Shown: positions 1 to 9,259 of the stretch, piece by piece
Position numbering within the stretch: position 1 is the stretch's first letter
How the letters are laid out: every line of letters begins with the position of its first letter
Assembly (NCBI GenBank): GCA_023460715.1
Contig: JAEWPH010000277.1
Coordinates: forward strand, 1-40,975
Reading direction: 5' to 3'
DNA length: 40,975 nucleotides
Origin: Pseudomonadota bacterium
GTDB lineage: Bacteria > Pseudomonadota > Gammaproteobacteria > Burkholderiales > Burkholderiaceae_C
Translations under genes and position numbers: made by a program
Notes under the pieces: generated by a model
The model's input: only the letters and a program-made list of their open reading frames with translations
Told to the model about the DNA's origin: nothing
The model's database searches: none

Positions 1-42
1 GCGTTGCACCGGCCCGTTCCACCATCCCACCGGAGGTCTGCC

Positions 43-369
43 ATGCCCCAAGCTGCCTGGAGCGCCAAGCGCGAACGCCAATACGAACACATCAAGGACA
101 GCCTCAAGGAACGGGGCCGCAGCACCAAGACCGCGGAATCCATCGCGGCGCGCACGGTGAACAAGGAGCGTGCACAACATGGCGAGGCCGAGAACCCCAA
201 CCCGAAGACCCTGCGCGACACTCCCGCGCCGGTACGCGGCGGCCAGCGCTCGCACAGCGGCGCCCAGGGTCGCACCCGGGATCAGCTCTATGAGGAAGCC
301 CGCAAGAAGGGCATCGCCGGCCGCTCCAGGATGAACAAGGCCCAGCTCCAGAAAGCCGTCGGGCGCTGA
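43..369 (+). CDS. Small basic protein with Rho-N/SAP-like C-terminus
   Basis: This 108-residue protein is highly charged, with many Lys, Arg and Glu residues and no membrane segment or signal peptide. The start at 43 is chosen because a good GGAGGT ribosome site sits 5 bases upstream; the frame is open further left but lacks such a signal. The last 30 or so residues (TRDQLYEEARKKGI, then MNKAQLQKA) resemble the short helix-extended-loop-helix fold found in Rho N-terminal and SAP/LEM-like domains, which bind nucleic acid. Similar proteins are often labelled 'plasmid stabilization protein' in Burkholderiales, but that label has no function behind it that I know of. A nucleic-acid-binding role is inference. 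It stands alone, upstream of the EAL gene. Confidence 0.75.
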   Translation: MPQAAWSAKRERQYEHIKDSLKERGRSTKTAESIAARTVNKERAQHGEAENPNPKTLRDTPAPVRGGQRSHSGAQGRTRDQLYEEARKKGIAGRSRMNKAQLQKAVGR

Positions 370-509
370 GAAGCGGCCATCGCGGACGCAGCCATCCCTT
401 CGAAGCGGCGGGGAAGCGGCCAACGCGGATGGGCGGCACCCGCCTTGCCAGCCGCCAGGCGCGCCCGGAGAATGCAGCCAGCACTGCACTGCCTCCGACG
501 CGCCCCTCC

Positions 510-1886
510 ATGACGACGGCCCCCGGCGGCCCCGGCCCGCTCACCACCCGCCTGCGCAACCTGTGGCTCGCCCCCGATCTGGCCGGCGTCGGCCAGCGGC
601 GGGAACGCCGCATGCGCCTGCTGGCCAGCGCGGCGCTGGTGTTCATGGGCGCGGGCTGGGGCGTTTTCTTCGGACTGCAAGGCCATCAGGTCATCGCCCT
701 GGCCGAGCTGGTGCCGGTCGCGTCCGGCCTGGGCGTGTTGTACCTCACGTTGCAAGGCCACCGCCGCAGCGCCAACCTGCTGCTGTTCGGCAGCATGGCC
801 GTCGTGGTTGCAGGCATGGCCACGCTGTTCGACGTGCCCAGTGCCCACGTGCCACGCAGCGTGCATCTGTACCTGCTGCCCCTGGCCGTGGCTGCCTTCA
901 TGGCCTTCCGCGACGACCCGGCCTGGCTGCGCTATGGTATGGCGGCAAGCTGTCTGGCCCTGTTCGTCGCGCTGGACGCGCACCCCTGGCGGCTGGCCGA
1001 GGGCTATGACCTGCCCGGCGAACTGCGCCAGGCCGCCATCTGGGTGCAGGCCACGCTCGCCATGGCCTTGATGCTCATGCTGCTGCACATCCTGCAGACC
1101 GATGCGGCGCAGCGCTCGTGGCTGGACCGCGACCTGCAGGCCGCTCTGCGGCAAGAGCAGTTCACGCTGCACTTCCAGCCCCAGCTGAACCGCCAGGGCC
1201 GCGTGACCAGCGCGGAAGTGCTGATCCGCTGGCAGCACCCCGTGCATGGCCTGCTGCGGCCGGCGGAGTTCATCCGGCATGCGGAGCACAACGGCATGAT
1301 CGTCCCGATCGGCCAGTGGGCGCTGGCGCAGACCTGCGCCACCCTGCGCGACTGGCAGACCGATCCCGACCTGCAGCCGCTGGTGCTGGCGGTGAACGTC
1401 AGCCAGAACCAGTTCCGCCAGGCCGACTTTGCGCAGCAGGTGCGCGCGCTGGTGCAGACCCACGGCGTGAACGCCGAGCGGCTGGAACTGGAGCTGACCG
1501 AAACCCTCATCGTGCAGGACGTGGCGGACCTGCGCCGCAAGATGGACGAGCTGGTGGCGCAGGGCGTGCGCTTCGCGCTCGACGACTTCGGCACCGGCTT
1601 CTCGTCGCTCAGCCACCTGCAGCATTTCCCGCTGGCCAAGCTCAAGATCGACCGATCCTTCACCAGCCGCCTGCCGGACGACCCCGGCAGCGCGGTCATC
1701 GTGCGCAGCGTCATCGGCCTGGGCCACGGCATGCAGCTGGCCGTGGTGGCCGAGGGGCTGGGGACCGAGGCGCAGCACCGCTTCATGCTCGACCACGGGT
1801 GCGACGGCTTCCAGGGCTACTGGTTCAGCCAGCCGCTGCCGCTGGACGCCTTTGCCGCCTTCGTGCGCCAGCGCAACCGGGCCTGA
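510..1886 (+). CDS. Membrane-anchored EAL-domain protein (c-di-GMP phosphodiesterase family)
   Basis: The N-terminal half (about residues 35-200) is hydrophobic, with five or six probable membrane helices, and acts as an unrecognised membrane sensor. The C-terminal part (about 205-455) is a complete EAL domain, the family that hydrolyses cyclic di-GMP to pGpG. Visible motifs are EVLIRW (E236), the metal-binding NVSQNQ, ELTET, DDFGTG (D358, D359), LKIDRSF and AEGLGT (E415). The usual AEGVET motif reads AEGLGT, so the second Glu is Gly418; activity may be altered. There is no GGDEF domain. I chose the ATG at 510 because the upstream 27 codons look like non-coding high-GC sequence, but an in-frame start at 429 exists. 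It converges with the response regulator gene, with only 36 bases between the stops. Confidence 0.88.
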   Translation: MTTAPGGPGPLTTRLRNLWLAPDLAGVGQRRERRMRLLASAALVFMGAGWGVFFGLQGHQVIALAELVPVASGLGVLYLTLQGHRRSANLLLFGSMAVVVAGMATLFDVPSAHVPRSVHLYLLPLAVAAFMAFRDDPAWLRYGMAASCLALFVALDAHPWRLAEGYDLPGELRQAAIWVQATLAMALMLMLLHILQTDAAQRSWLDRDLQAALRQEQFTLHFQPQLNRQGRVTSAEVLIRWQHPVHGLLRPAEFIRHAEHNGMIVPIGQWALAQTCATLRDWQTDPDLQPLVLAVNVSQNQFRQADFAQQVRALVQTHGVNAERLELELTETLIVQDVADLRRKMDELVAQGVRFALDDFGTGFSSLSHLQHFPLAKLKIDRSFTSRLPDDPGSAVIVRSVIGLGHGMQLAVVAEGLGTEAQHRFMLDHGCDGFQGYWFSQPLPLDAFAAFVRQRNRA

Positions 1887-1922
1887 CCGGCCGCCGGCGC
1901 CGCGGCCCTGCCCCCGCGCTCG

Positions 1923-3017
1923 TCACCCTTCGAACTGCGGATGCGTCTGCCGGATGCGCGCCATGGCGATGCCCGCGGCCGCCGTGCGCGTCTCCACGCC
2001 CAGCTTGACGTACACGCGTTCCAGGTGCTTCTTCACCGTGGCCGGACTGGAGCCCAGGATGTCGCCGATGTCGCGGTTGGTCTTGCCCTTGACCAGCCAG
2101 TACAGCACCTCGGCCTCGCGTGCGGTGAGCTTGAAACCCAGGGCCATGGCCTCGATCACGGCGCCATCGGACACCTCGCGCATCACGATCAGCCAGTCGC
2201 CGCCGCCCTCGCTGTCGCCTGTCTGCTGGTGCAGGCTGAACGACAGGCGGCGCGCGCCTTGCTCCACCACCAGCCGGGGCGGCTCGATCTGCTGGGCGGC
2301 CCATTCGGGAACGCGCGGCAGCTGGGCACGCAGCCAGTCGACGACGGGGGCCGGCGCTAGCGCGGTGAACAGCGCGGGTGCGTCCCGCTCCTCGGACGCA
2401 GAGGTTTCACCCGCAGGCGGCGCGAAATAGTCACGCAGCAGCGTGCGCGCCAAGGCGGTCTGCCACATCAGCCGGCCATCGCTGGCGCGCACGGTGATGC
2501 TGGCGTAGCCGAAGGCGTCCAGCGCGTTGCGGGCCTGGCCGGCCTGGCGCATTTCCTGCCGCGCACGGCGCGCGCCCTGCAGGTGCACGTTCATGCGCGC
2601 CAGCACCTCGCGCGGCTTGATGGGCTTGGTGACATAGTCCACGCCGCCGGCCGCCAGGGCGGCCTCCAGGTGCTCGCTCTCGGTCAGGCCCGTCATGAAG
2701 ATGATGGGAATGTGCGCCGTGGCGGGCGTGGCCTTGAGCCGGCGCGCCACTTCGAAGCCGTCCATGCCCGGCATCATCGCGTCCAGCAGCACCACGTCGG
2801 GCAAGGCCTGGGCGGCGCGGGCCAGCGCCGTTTCGCCGCTGGTCGCCACCAGCACGGTATAGCCCGATTCATCGAGCGCATCGTGCAGCACGGCCAGGTT
2901 GTCGGGCACATCGTCCACGATCAGCACCACGTCGGTGCCCGCACGGTCGATGGCCGGCGTGGCCGCATCGGAGGGGGAAGTCGTCGTCATAGAAGCCTGC
3001 ATGGCGGCGGAAAGCAT
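1923..3017 (-). CDS. Response regulator, receiver plus LuxR-type HTH
   Basis: The N-terminal receiver domain (about residues 28-150) has the acidic pair in VDDVPDN, the phospho-acceptor Asp in VLLDAMMPG (about D79) and the Lys in VTKPIK. A middle segment of about 120 residues looks like a degenerate PAS-type spacer. The C-terminus is a LuxR/FixJ-type helix-turn-helix (LTAREAEVLYWLVKGKTN, then TVKKHLERVYVKLG). It should therefore be a phosphorylation-controlled transcription factor. It lies directly downstream of the transporter-kinase gene and is almost certainly its partner. Start choice is uncertain: a TTG at 3041 would overlap the kinase gene by 14 bases, and ATGs at 3017, 3002 and 2990 are all possible; none has a strong ribosome site. 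Targets are unknown, though urease genes are the nearest candidates. Confidence 0.88.
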   Translation of the reverse strand: MLSAAMQASMTTTSPSDAATPAIDRAGTDVVLIVDDVPDNLAVLHDALDESGYTVLVATSGETALARAAQALPDVVLLDAMMPGMDGFEVARRLKATPATAHIPIIFMTGLTESEHLEAALAAGGVDYVTKPIKPREVLARMNVHLQGARRARQEMRQAGQARNALDAFGYASITVRASDGRLMWQTALARTLLRDYFAPPAGETSASEERDAPALFTALAPAPVVDWLRAQLPRVPEWAAQQIEPPRLVVEQGARRLSFSLHQQTGDSEGGGDWLIVMREVSDGAVIEAMALGFKLTAREAEVLYWLVKGKTNRDIGDILGSSPATVKKHLERVYVKLGVETRTAAAGIAMARIRQTHPQFEG

Positions 3018-3027
3018 CGGGAGCGGA

Positions 3028-6000
3028 TCAATCGGCGGCAAAAGGAGCGGGTTCCACCGCCGCGCCGCCGGGCACCCGCGCGGCCATCGCTTCGAACTGG
3101 AACCGCTGCGCCAGCGCGCGCATCTCAGCCACCCAGGCGGCGCAGGCGGGCTGCGCGGCCTCGATGGCGGCCAGCTGCTGCAGCACGCCGCGGTAATAGC
3201 CCAGTGCTACCGCCTCCGCCAGCGGCCCCAGCGTGGCGGGGTCGGGTGGCTCGGCGTCGGGGGCATTCGCGCCGCTGCCGGGGCCTGCGGCCAGCGGTGC
3301 GGCCGCGGTGTCGGCAGGCGAAGGCGCCGGTGCATCGGTCCATTGCAGCGCCAGGCGGCGCTCCAGCCAGTCGAGCAGCTCGCTGTGGCGCACCGGCTTG
3401 ACGATGAAGTCCTCGGGGCGGATGCCCACATCATTCTCCAGCCCCTTGTCGAACGCGTTGGCCGAAACGACCGCGACGTGGATGGTGGAGCCATGCCCCT
3501 GAGCGCGCGCGCCCGCCGGACCGCCCCCGGGCAGGACAGCCCCCTCGGAGGTCAGCGAGGACACGCCCGTGCCGAGCGTGAGGGCATGCATTCTGCGGAG
3601 GGTTTCCCAGCCGTCGATGCCCGGCATGGCCAGGTCCATGAAGACGACGTCGGGCCGGTAGCCGGCGGCCAGCAGATCCAGCGCATCGTGGCCGCTGGCG
3701 GCCGTGCGCAGCACGAAGCCCAGCGGCGCGAGCAGCTGCACCAGCAGCTCACGGTCGGCCTCCTCGTTGTCCACCACCAGGATCTGGCGGCGCGGGCCCA
3801 GATACCCCCGGCGCGTGCGGCGCGCCTGCACCGCAGGCAGGTCGGCGCCGAGCGATCCGGGGTGCACCTCGGGCAGAAAGAGCCGGATGCGGAACAGCGC
3901 CCCGGCGCCCGGCGTGCTGGTCACCGTCATCTCGCCGCCCATCAGTTCGGTGAGCATCTTGGCGATCGTCAGCCCCAGCCCGGCGCCGGGCGCCACGCCC
4001 TGGTGGGTGGCGGCGCCGCGGGCGAAGGGCTCGAAGATGCTGGCGCGCTCGGCTTCGGTCAGGCCGGGGCCGCTGTCCTCGATCTCGATCAGGGCCAGCT
4101 CCCGCGCATGGCGCACGCCCAGGCGCACGTGACCGGTGCTGGTGAACTTGATGGCGTTGCCGATCAGGTTGATGAGGATCTGGCGCACGCGCTTGTCGTC
4201 GCCGCGCACCCACTCGGGCAAGGGGCCCTGCGGGTCGAAGCGGAACTGCAGCCCCTTGGCCCGCGCCTGCGGCTCGAACATGTCGCACATCTCGTGCATG
4301 CAGTCGGCAAAGCGCAGGGGCTTGACCTGCAGCGTGAGCTTGCCGCTTTCGATGCGGGCGATGTCCAGCGTGCCTTCGATGAGCGACAGCAGGTGCTCGC
4401 CCCCGCGCCGGATCACGCTCACCGCCTGCTGGCGGTGCGGCGGCACGGCGGCGTCCTCGCCCATGAGTTGCGCGTAACCCAGGATGCTGTTGAGCGGCGT
4501 GCGCAGCTCGTGGCTGATGGCGCTGATGTAGCGGCTCTTGGCCTGGTTGGCCTGGTCCGCCTGGGCGCGGGCGCGCTCGGCCTCTTCGCGCGCTTCCTCC
4601 GCCACGCCGCGCGCATGCTCGGCCACCCGGCGCGCGTCCTGCAGGGCCTCGTCGGTCTGGCGGTGCAGGGTGATCTCGCGCTGCAGCAGGTGCGTCTGGC
4701 GATTGGACTCCTCCTGCGCGACCTTGCGGCTCTTGTGGGCCAGCACCAGCCACCAGGCGACGATGCCCGAAATGACCAGCAGCGCCAGATAGGCCTTGAG
4801 CAGCCCCGACCGCAGCGCGCCCTGGGTGCCGACGGGCCAGGGGGCCATCGGCACGTCGGCCAGCGGCGCCGCGGCGGTGCCGGGTGCCCCGGGCGCCAGC
4901 GTCTGCAGCTCCTGGTGGTAGAACAGCCCGAACACGGCGGCCAGCAGCGGCGCAATGACCAGCATGATGAGCAGGAAGTGCCCGAGCCCCGTGTCGAGCA
5001 GGCGCCACGCCCGGCGCGGCAGCACCCAGCGCAGCGCCGCGCTCCACTGCACGGCCAGGTGCGCGTGGGGTTTGCACATGTCGCCGCAGCGCGCATCCAG
5101 CGTGCAGCACAGCGAGCAGATGGCGCCGCGGTAGGCCGGGCAGTGCGCCATGTCGGGCGCTTCGTACTCCCGCTCGCACACCACGCAGCGCTGCAGCGCG
5201 AGCAAGTCGCCGGGACCGCCCTGTATACAGCCGCTACAGCCTGCCACGCCATCCCTGCACTGTGGCATCGCGCCCTGCGCCCTGTCACTGGCACCCTCCA
5301 GGCCAGCGCCCCCGCGCAAGGGCCGCCCCGCCGCGCTGGGGGCGTCCCCCTCCCGCGCAGCGAGAGAGGGGGAAGCGGCGCAGCCGCACAGGGGGAGATC
5401 GCCATGTCGCGCCAGGTAGTACCGGCCACCCGTGGCCCAGGCGATGAGCGGCGCGGCCACGAAAGCCGTCACCATGGCGATGACGGCGGAGAACGCCTGC
5501 GCCAGCGGCCCGAACAGCCCCAGGTGCGCGCCGATGGACACGCACGACGCCAGCGCCATGGCGCCCACGCCCACCGGGTTGATGTCGTACAGGTGCGCCC
5601 GCTTGAACTCGATGCCTTTGGGCGACAGGCCCAGCGGCTTGTTCACCACCAGGTCGGCCACCACGGCCATCATCCATGCGATGGCGATGTTGGAGTACAG
5701 CCCCAGCACCTGGCCCAGCGCCTTGAAGACGTTCATCTCCATCAGCATGAAGGCGATGAGCGTGTTGAACACCACCCACACCACGCGCCCCGGGTGGCTG
5801 TGCGTGAGGCGCGAGAAGAAATTGCTCCACGCCAGCGAGCCGGCGTAGGCGTTGGTCACGTTGATCTTGATCTGCGAGACCACCACGAACAGCGCCGTGG
5901 CCGCCACCGCCCAGCCGTAGTGCGGAAACACGTATTCGTACGCCGCCAGGTACATCTGGTTGGGGTCCACCGCCCGCTCCACCGGCACCATGTGGGTGAT

Positions 6001-6942
6001 CGCCAGGTAGGCCAGCAGCGCGCCGCCCAGCATCTTGACCACGCCCAGCACCACCCAGCCCGGCCCGCCGACGAGCACGCCCAGCCACCAGCGGCCGCGC
6101 CGCGCCCGGGTGTGCGCCGGCATGAAGCGCAGGTAGTCGGCCTGCTCCCCCATCTGGGTGATGAGGGCAATGCCGACGGTGAGCGCCGCACCAAACAGGG
6201 GCAGACTGAAGGTAGCCGCCGCGCCCGACTCACCGCCATAGTGCAAAACGCCCGCAAACGCACCAGGATCGCACACCAGCACGAAGACGAAGGGCACCAC
6301 CAGCATCACCAGCCACAGCGGCTGGGTCCACATCTGCAGCCGGCTGATGGCCGACACGCCGTGCGTCACCAGCGGAATCACCACCAGCGCGCAGATCAGA
6401 TAGCCCCAGCGCGGCGGAATGTCCAGCGCCAGCTCCAGCGCGTAGGCCATCACGGCCGCCTCCAGCGCGAAGAAGATGAAGGTGAAGGTGGCGTAGATCA
6501 GCGAGGTGATGGTCGAGCCGATGTAGCCGAAGCCCGCCCCCCGCGTGAGCAGATCCATGTCCACGCCGTGGCGGGCGGCGTACACGCTGATGGGCCAGCC
6601 CGCCAGGAAGATGATGAGCCCCGTCACCACGATGGCCCAGAAGGCGTTGAGAAACCCGTACTGCACCAGCAGCGTGGCGCCCACGGCCTCCAGCACCAGG
6701 AAGGACGCGGCGCCGAACGCCGTGTTGGCCACCCGCCACTCGGACCAGCGACGAAAACGCTGCGGCGTGAAGCGCAGGGCGTAGTCCTCCATGGTCTCGG
6801 TGGCCACCCAGCTGTTGTAGTCGCGGCGCACCTTGACGACCTGCTGCGGCACGGCGTCGAGCGGCCGGGCTCCGCTGTCCGCGGCGAGCGGCAGCGGCGA
6901 GGCCGGCGGGGCAAAAGGGGGTGAGGGGTCGGGATGGCTCAT
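3028..6942 (-). CDS. NCS1-type transporter fused to hybrid sensor histidine kinase
   Basis: This protein is about 1304 residues long. Residues about 45-512 form an NCS1 (cytosine/purine/allantoin permease) transporter with roughly twelve membrane helices, ending near GGRYYLAR. A Cys-rich stretch (about 586-630, CVVCE, CPAY, CSLCC, CGDMCK) follows, then one or two membrane helices, a coiled coil, a HisKA/HATPase kinase (SHELRTP with H811; NLIGNAIKF; GAGLGLTIA) and a receiver domain (MDLAMPG with D1103, VKPVRH). The transporter part may act as the sensor, as in other transporter-kinase fusions. The likely ligand is a purine, pyrimidine, allantoin or similar nitrogen compound, inferred from the family and the neighbouring urease. 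Between the transporter and the Cys cluster lie 73 extra residues of Gly/Ala/Arg-rich sequence that look repeat-derived. The start at 6942 is preferred; the frame continues to 7089 with non-coding-like composition. Confidence 0.88.
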   Translation of the reverse strand: MSHPDPSPPFAPPASPLPLAADSGARPLDAVPQQVVKVRRDYNSWVATETMEDYALRFTPQRFRRWSEWRVANTAFGAASFLVLEAVGATLLVQYGFLNAFWAIVVTGLIIFLAGWPISVYAARHGVDMDLLTRGAGFGYIGSTITSLIYATFTFIFFALEAAVMAYALELALDIPPRWGYLICALVVIPLVTHGVSAISRLQMWTQPLWLVMLVVPFVFVLVCDPGAFAGVLHYGGESGAAATFSLPLFGAALTVGIALITQMGEQADYLRFMPAHTRARRGRWWLGVLVGGPGWVVLGVVKMLGGALLAYLAITHMVPVERAVDPNQMYLAAYEYVFPHYGWAVAATALFVVVSQIKINVTNAYAGSLAWSNFFSRLTHSHPGRVVWVVFNTLIAFMLMEMNVFKALGQVLGLYSNIAIAWMMAVVADLVVNKPLGLSPKGIEFKRAHLYDINPVGVGAMALASCVSIGAHLGLFGPLAQAFSAVIAMVTAFVAAPLIAWATGGRYYLARHGDLPLCGCAASPSLAAREGDAPSAAGRPLRGGAGLEGASDRAQGAMPQCRDGVAGCSGCIQGGPGDLLALQRCVVCEREYEAPDMAHCPAYRGAICSLCCTLDARCGDMCKPHAHLAVQWSAALRWVLPRRAWRLLDTGLGHFLLIMLVIAPLLAAVFGLFYHQELQTLAPGAPGTAAAPLADVPMAPWPVGTQGALRSGLLKAYLALLVISGIVAWWLVLAHKSRKVAQEESNRQTHLLQREITLHRQTDEALQDARRVAEHARGVAEEAREEAERARAQADQANQAKSRYISAISHELRTPLNSILGYAQLMGEDAAVPPHRQQAVSVIRRGGEHLLSLIEGTLDIARIESGKLTLQVKPLRFADCMHEMCDMFEPQARAKGLQFRFDPQGPLPEWVRGDDKRVRQILINLIGNAIKFTSTGHVRLGVRHARELALIEIEDSGPGLTEAERASIFEPFARGAATHQGVAPGAGLGLTIAKMLTELMGGEMTVTSTPGAGALFRIRLFLPEVHPGSLGADLPAVQARRTRRGYLGPRRQILVVDNEEADRELLVQLLAPLGFVLRTAASGHDALDLLAAGYRPDVVFMDLAMPGIDGWETLRRMHALTLGTGVSSLTSEGAVLPGGGPAGARAQGHGSTIHVAVVSANAFDKGLENDVGIRPEDFIVKPVRHSELLDWLERRLALQWTDAPAPSPADTAAAPLAAGPGSGANAPDAEPPDPATLGPLAEAVALGYYRGVLQQLAAIEAAQPACAAWVAEMRALAQRFQFEAMAARVPGGAAVEPAPFAAD
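5278..5405. repeat. Dispersed GC-rich palindromic repeat inside a coding region
   Basis: This stretch has runs such as GGGGGCGTCCCCCTCCC and AGAGAGGGGGAAGCGGC and carries internal inverted symmetry. It has the look of the intergenic GC-rich repeats that are scattered through Comamonadaceae genomes. Here it is read through, without stop or frameshift, as residues 513 onward of the transporter-kinase protein. I recognise the style of the repeat from memory; its copy number in this genome cannot be seen from one window. Confidence 0.55.
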
Positions 6943-7014
6943 GGCGGCCCAGCCGCCGGGTGCAGGTTCCATGCCACCCGCCCGTCGCCAACGGGCGGGC
7001 GGGACGCTTCTTTT

Positions 7015-7100
7015 TTGATAGCTGGCTGCGCTTGATTGATGGCGCTTCCATGGCAACTGATGCCCATAACCCAATGAATTCAAGCGCATACAGCTATCAA
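7015..7100. repeat. Imperfect inverted repeat (REP-like) between kinase and ureA
   Basis: The left arm reads TTGATAGCTGGCTGCGCTTGA (split here as TTGATAGCTGGC and TGCGCTTGA, 7015-7035) and the right arm TTCAAGCGCATA then CAGCTATCAA (7079-7100). The arms are near-complementary over about 20 bases, with a 43-base loop. Palindromes beginning with TTGATAGCT are common intergenic elements in Comamonadaceae as I recall them. It sits between the divergent kinase gene and ureA, so it occupies the shared upstream region and could also affect expression there. Confidence 0.6.
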
Positions 7101-7239
7101 TTCAATAGTGCCCGAGCGGCGACCCGGCCCCACGCCTGCGCCGATCGGCGTATAGCCGGGCACGGTGCTTGCTGCTTACGATGCGCCTCAGGGCAACGAA
7201 CGCCTCAGATTTCTTCCCTTTGCCCTACCCGCCCTCGCC

Positions 7240-7542
<303 letters not shown>

Positions 7543-7597
7543 TGCGCGGCCCCGTCCGCCCCCACCCCGTACGCCTTTCCTGATTGGATTCTTCGCC

Positions 7598-8197
7598 ATG
7601 AACAAAGAAGTCAAAGCCTCCCTGGCCACCGCCGCCCTGCTGCTCGTCCCCGCGCTCGCCATCGCCCACCCCGGCCACGGCGCCGAGGGCCTGGCGCATG
7701 GCGAGGCCGGATTCATCGACGGCCTGGTCCACCCCTTCACCGGCCTGGACCACCTGGCCGCCATGCTGGCCGTGGGCGTGTGGAGCGCGCTGGCCGTGCG
7801 CCCGGTCTGGCTGGCACCCGCCGCCTTCGTGGCGCTGCTGGTGGCCGGCGCGGCCGCGGGCTTCCTGGGTGTGGTGGTGCCGGCCGTGGAGCCGATGATC
7901 GCCGCCTCGCTGCTGGTGCTGGGCCTGCTGGTGGCCTGGCAGCGCAAGATGCCCATGGCGCTGGCCGCCGGCCTCCCCGGTGCCTTCGCCTTCTTCCACG
8001 GCGCCGCGCACGGCATGGAGCTGGCCGGCAGCACGCAATGGCTGGCCCTGGCCGGCATGGTCGTCGCCACGGCCACGCTGCATACAGCCGGCATCGCCCT
8101 CGGCCACCTGGTTCTGGCGCGCCACCGCTGGCTGTCGCTGGCGGCCGGCGCCTCCACCGCGCTGCTGGGTGCCACCCTGCTCGTGCGCATGGCCTGA
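7598..8197 (+). CDS. ureJ: HupE/UreJ family membrane protein (probable nickel transporter)
   Basis: This 199-residue protein has a signal peptide (residues 1-23) followed by the HPGHG motif (H24, H27) and about six membrane helices. It has the family signatures [16 protein letters not shown] and [13 protein letters not shown]. HupE/UreJ proteins are nickel or cobalt permeases linked to hydrogenase or urease clusters, and His residues near the N-terminus take part in metal uptake. Its place between ureA and ureB supports a role in supplying nickel to urease. The symbol ureJ follows usage in Burkholderiales; hupE would be an equal choice. Confidence 0.9.
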   Translation: MNKEVKASLATAALLLVPALAIAHPGHGAEGLAHGEAGFIDGLVHPFTGLDHLAAMLAVGVWSALAVRPVWLAPAAFVALLVAGAAAGFLGVVVPAVEPMIAASLLVLGLLVAWQRKMPMALAAGLPGAFAFFHGAAHGMELAGSTQWLALAGMVVATATLHTAGIALGHLVLARHRWLSLAAGASTALLGATLLVRMA

Positions 8198-8222
8198 CCG
8201 CCACCACGAAAAGGCCCTGGCG

Positions 8223-8540
8223 ATGATTCCCGGAGAACTCCTCATCGACGACGGCGAGCACGCGCTCAACACCGGCCGCCGCACGCTCACGCTGGTGGTG
8301 CGCAACACGGCCGACCGGCCCATCCAGGTCGGCTCGCACTACCACTTTGCCGAGACCAACGGCGCGCTGGGCTTCGACCGCGACGCCGCGCGCGGCATGC
8401 GCCTGAACATCGCCAGCGGCACGGCCGTGCGTTTCGAACCCGGCCAGCAGCGCACCGTGGAGCTGGTCGACTACGCCGGCGACCGCACGGTGCACGGCTT
8501 TCGCGGGCTGGTGCAGGGCCCGCTGGACTCCGCCGCATGA
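8223..8540 (+). CDS. ureB: Urease subunit beta
   Basis: This 105-residue protein starts MIPGELLI and contains the UreB signatures [20 protein letters not shown] and [13 protein letters not shown]. It is a structural subunit of the urease trimer and helps shape the flap region next to the active site on UreC. Its stop overlaps the next start as ATGA, so it is translationally coupled to the LysE-type gene rather than directly to ureC, which is an unusual order compared with the standard ureABC. Confidence 0.97.
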   Translation: MIPGELLIDDGEHALNTGRRTLTLVVRNTADRPIQVGSHYHFAETNGALGFDRDAARGMRLNIASGTAVRFEPGQQRTVELVDYAGDRTVHGFRGLVQGPLDSAA

Positions 8541-9211
8541 CGGCCCTGTTCGCCGCCGCCTTCGTGCTCGGCCTGGTGTTCAACGCCGCCCCCGGCGCGG
8601 TGTTCGCCGAGACGGTGCGCCAGGGCGTGCGCGGCGGCTTCCGCCCGGCGCTGGCCGTGCAGGTCGGCTCGCTCGTCGGCGACGCCACCTGGGCCGTGCT
8701 GGGGCTGGCCGGCATCGGCATGGCCATGCAGGTGGATGCGCTGCGCTGGCCCGTGGGCCTGGCGGGCGCGGCCTACCTCGTCTGGCTGTCGTGGGACAGC
8801 TGGCGCGCCGCGCGGGTCGAATACTCGCTGGAGGCCACGCCCGCCCGGGCCGGCCGCCAGGCGCTGCGCAGCGGCATGGTGCTGTCGCTGACCAATCCAC
8901 ACAACCTCGCCTACTGGGCTGCCATGGGCAGCGCGCTCGGCGCCGTCGGCGTCACCCAGCCCACGGCCGGTGACTACGGCGTCTTTTTCGCCGGCTTCAT
9001 GGCCTCCTCCATCCTGTGGTGCTTCGTCTGCGCCGCGGTGGTCGACCGGCTCTTTCGCCGTGCCGGCGCCCGCTGGGCGCGCTTCACCTACCGCCTGTGC
9101 GCCGCCCTGCTGCTGGCCCTGGCGCTGGGCACCCTGCGCGACCTGCTGCACGGCACGCCGGCCGGCCCCGGCCGCGCCCCGGCGGCCCTGCACGGCCAGC
9201 CCCTGAACTGA
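8537..9211 (+). CDS. LysE/RhtB-type exporter within the urease operon
   Basis: This 224-residue membrane protein has about six hydrophobic helices. It carries the N-terminal [16 protein letters not shown] motif, equivalent to the NxxPGP signature of LysE/RhtB exporters, and the typical [11 protein letters not shown] segment after the central loop. The family exports amino acids and related small molecules. The start overlaps ureB by four bases and ureC follows after 48 bases, so it is an operon member. Its substrate is unknown; a link to amino-acid or amine by-products of urea-nitrogen metabolism is only a guess. The C-terminal 25 residues are poorly conserved-looking. Confidence 0.85.
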   Translation: MTALFAAAFVLGLVFNAAPGAVFAETVRQGVRGGFRPALAVQVGSLVGDATWAVLGLAGIGMAMQVDALRWPVGLAGAAYLVWLSWDSWRAARVEYSLEATPARAGRQALRSGMVLSLTNPHNLAYWAAMGSALGAVGVTQPTAGDYGVFFAGFMASSILWCFVCAAVVDRLFRRAGARWARFTYRLCAALLLALALGTLRDLLHGTPAGPGRAPAALHGQPLN

Positions 9212-9259
9212 CCTGACCCCGAACCCGAGCCCACCCGGCACGCCTTCCCTCCACTGACC

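Noticed and set aside
2899..6924. A 1341-codon open frame on the plus strand opposite the kinase gene
   Set aside because: The minus strand encodes clear transporter, kinase and receiver motifs. The plus product is His/Arg/Gln-rich with no recognisable domain, a usual effect of high GC content.
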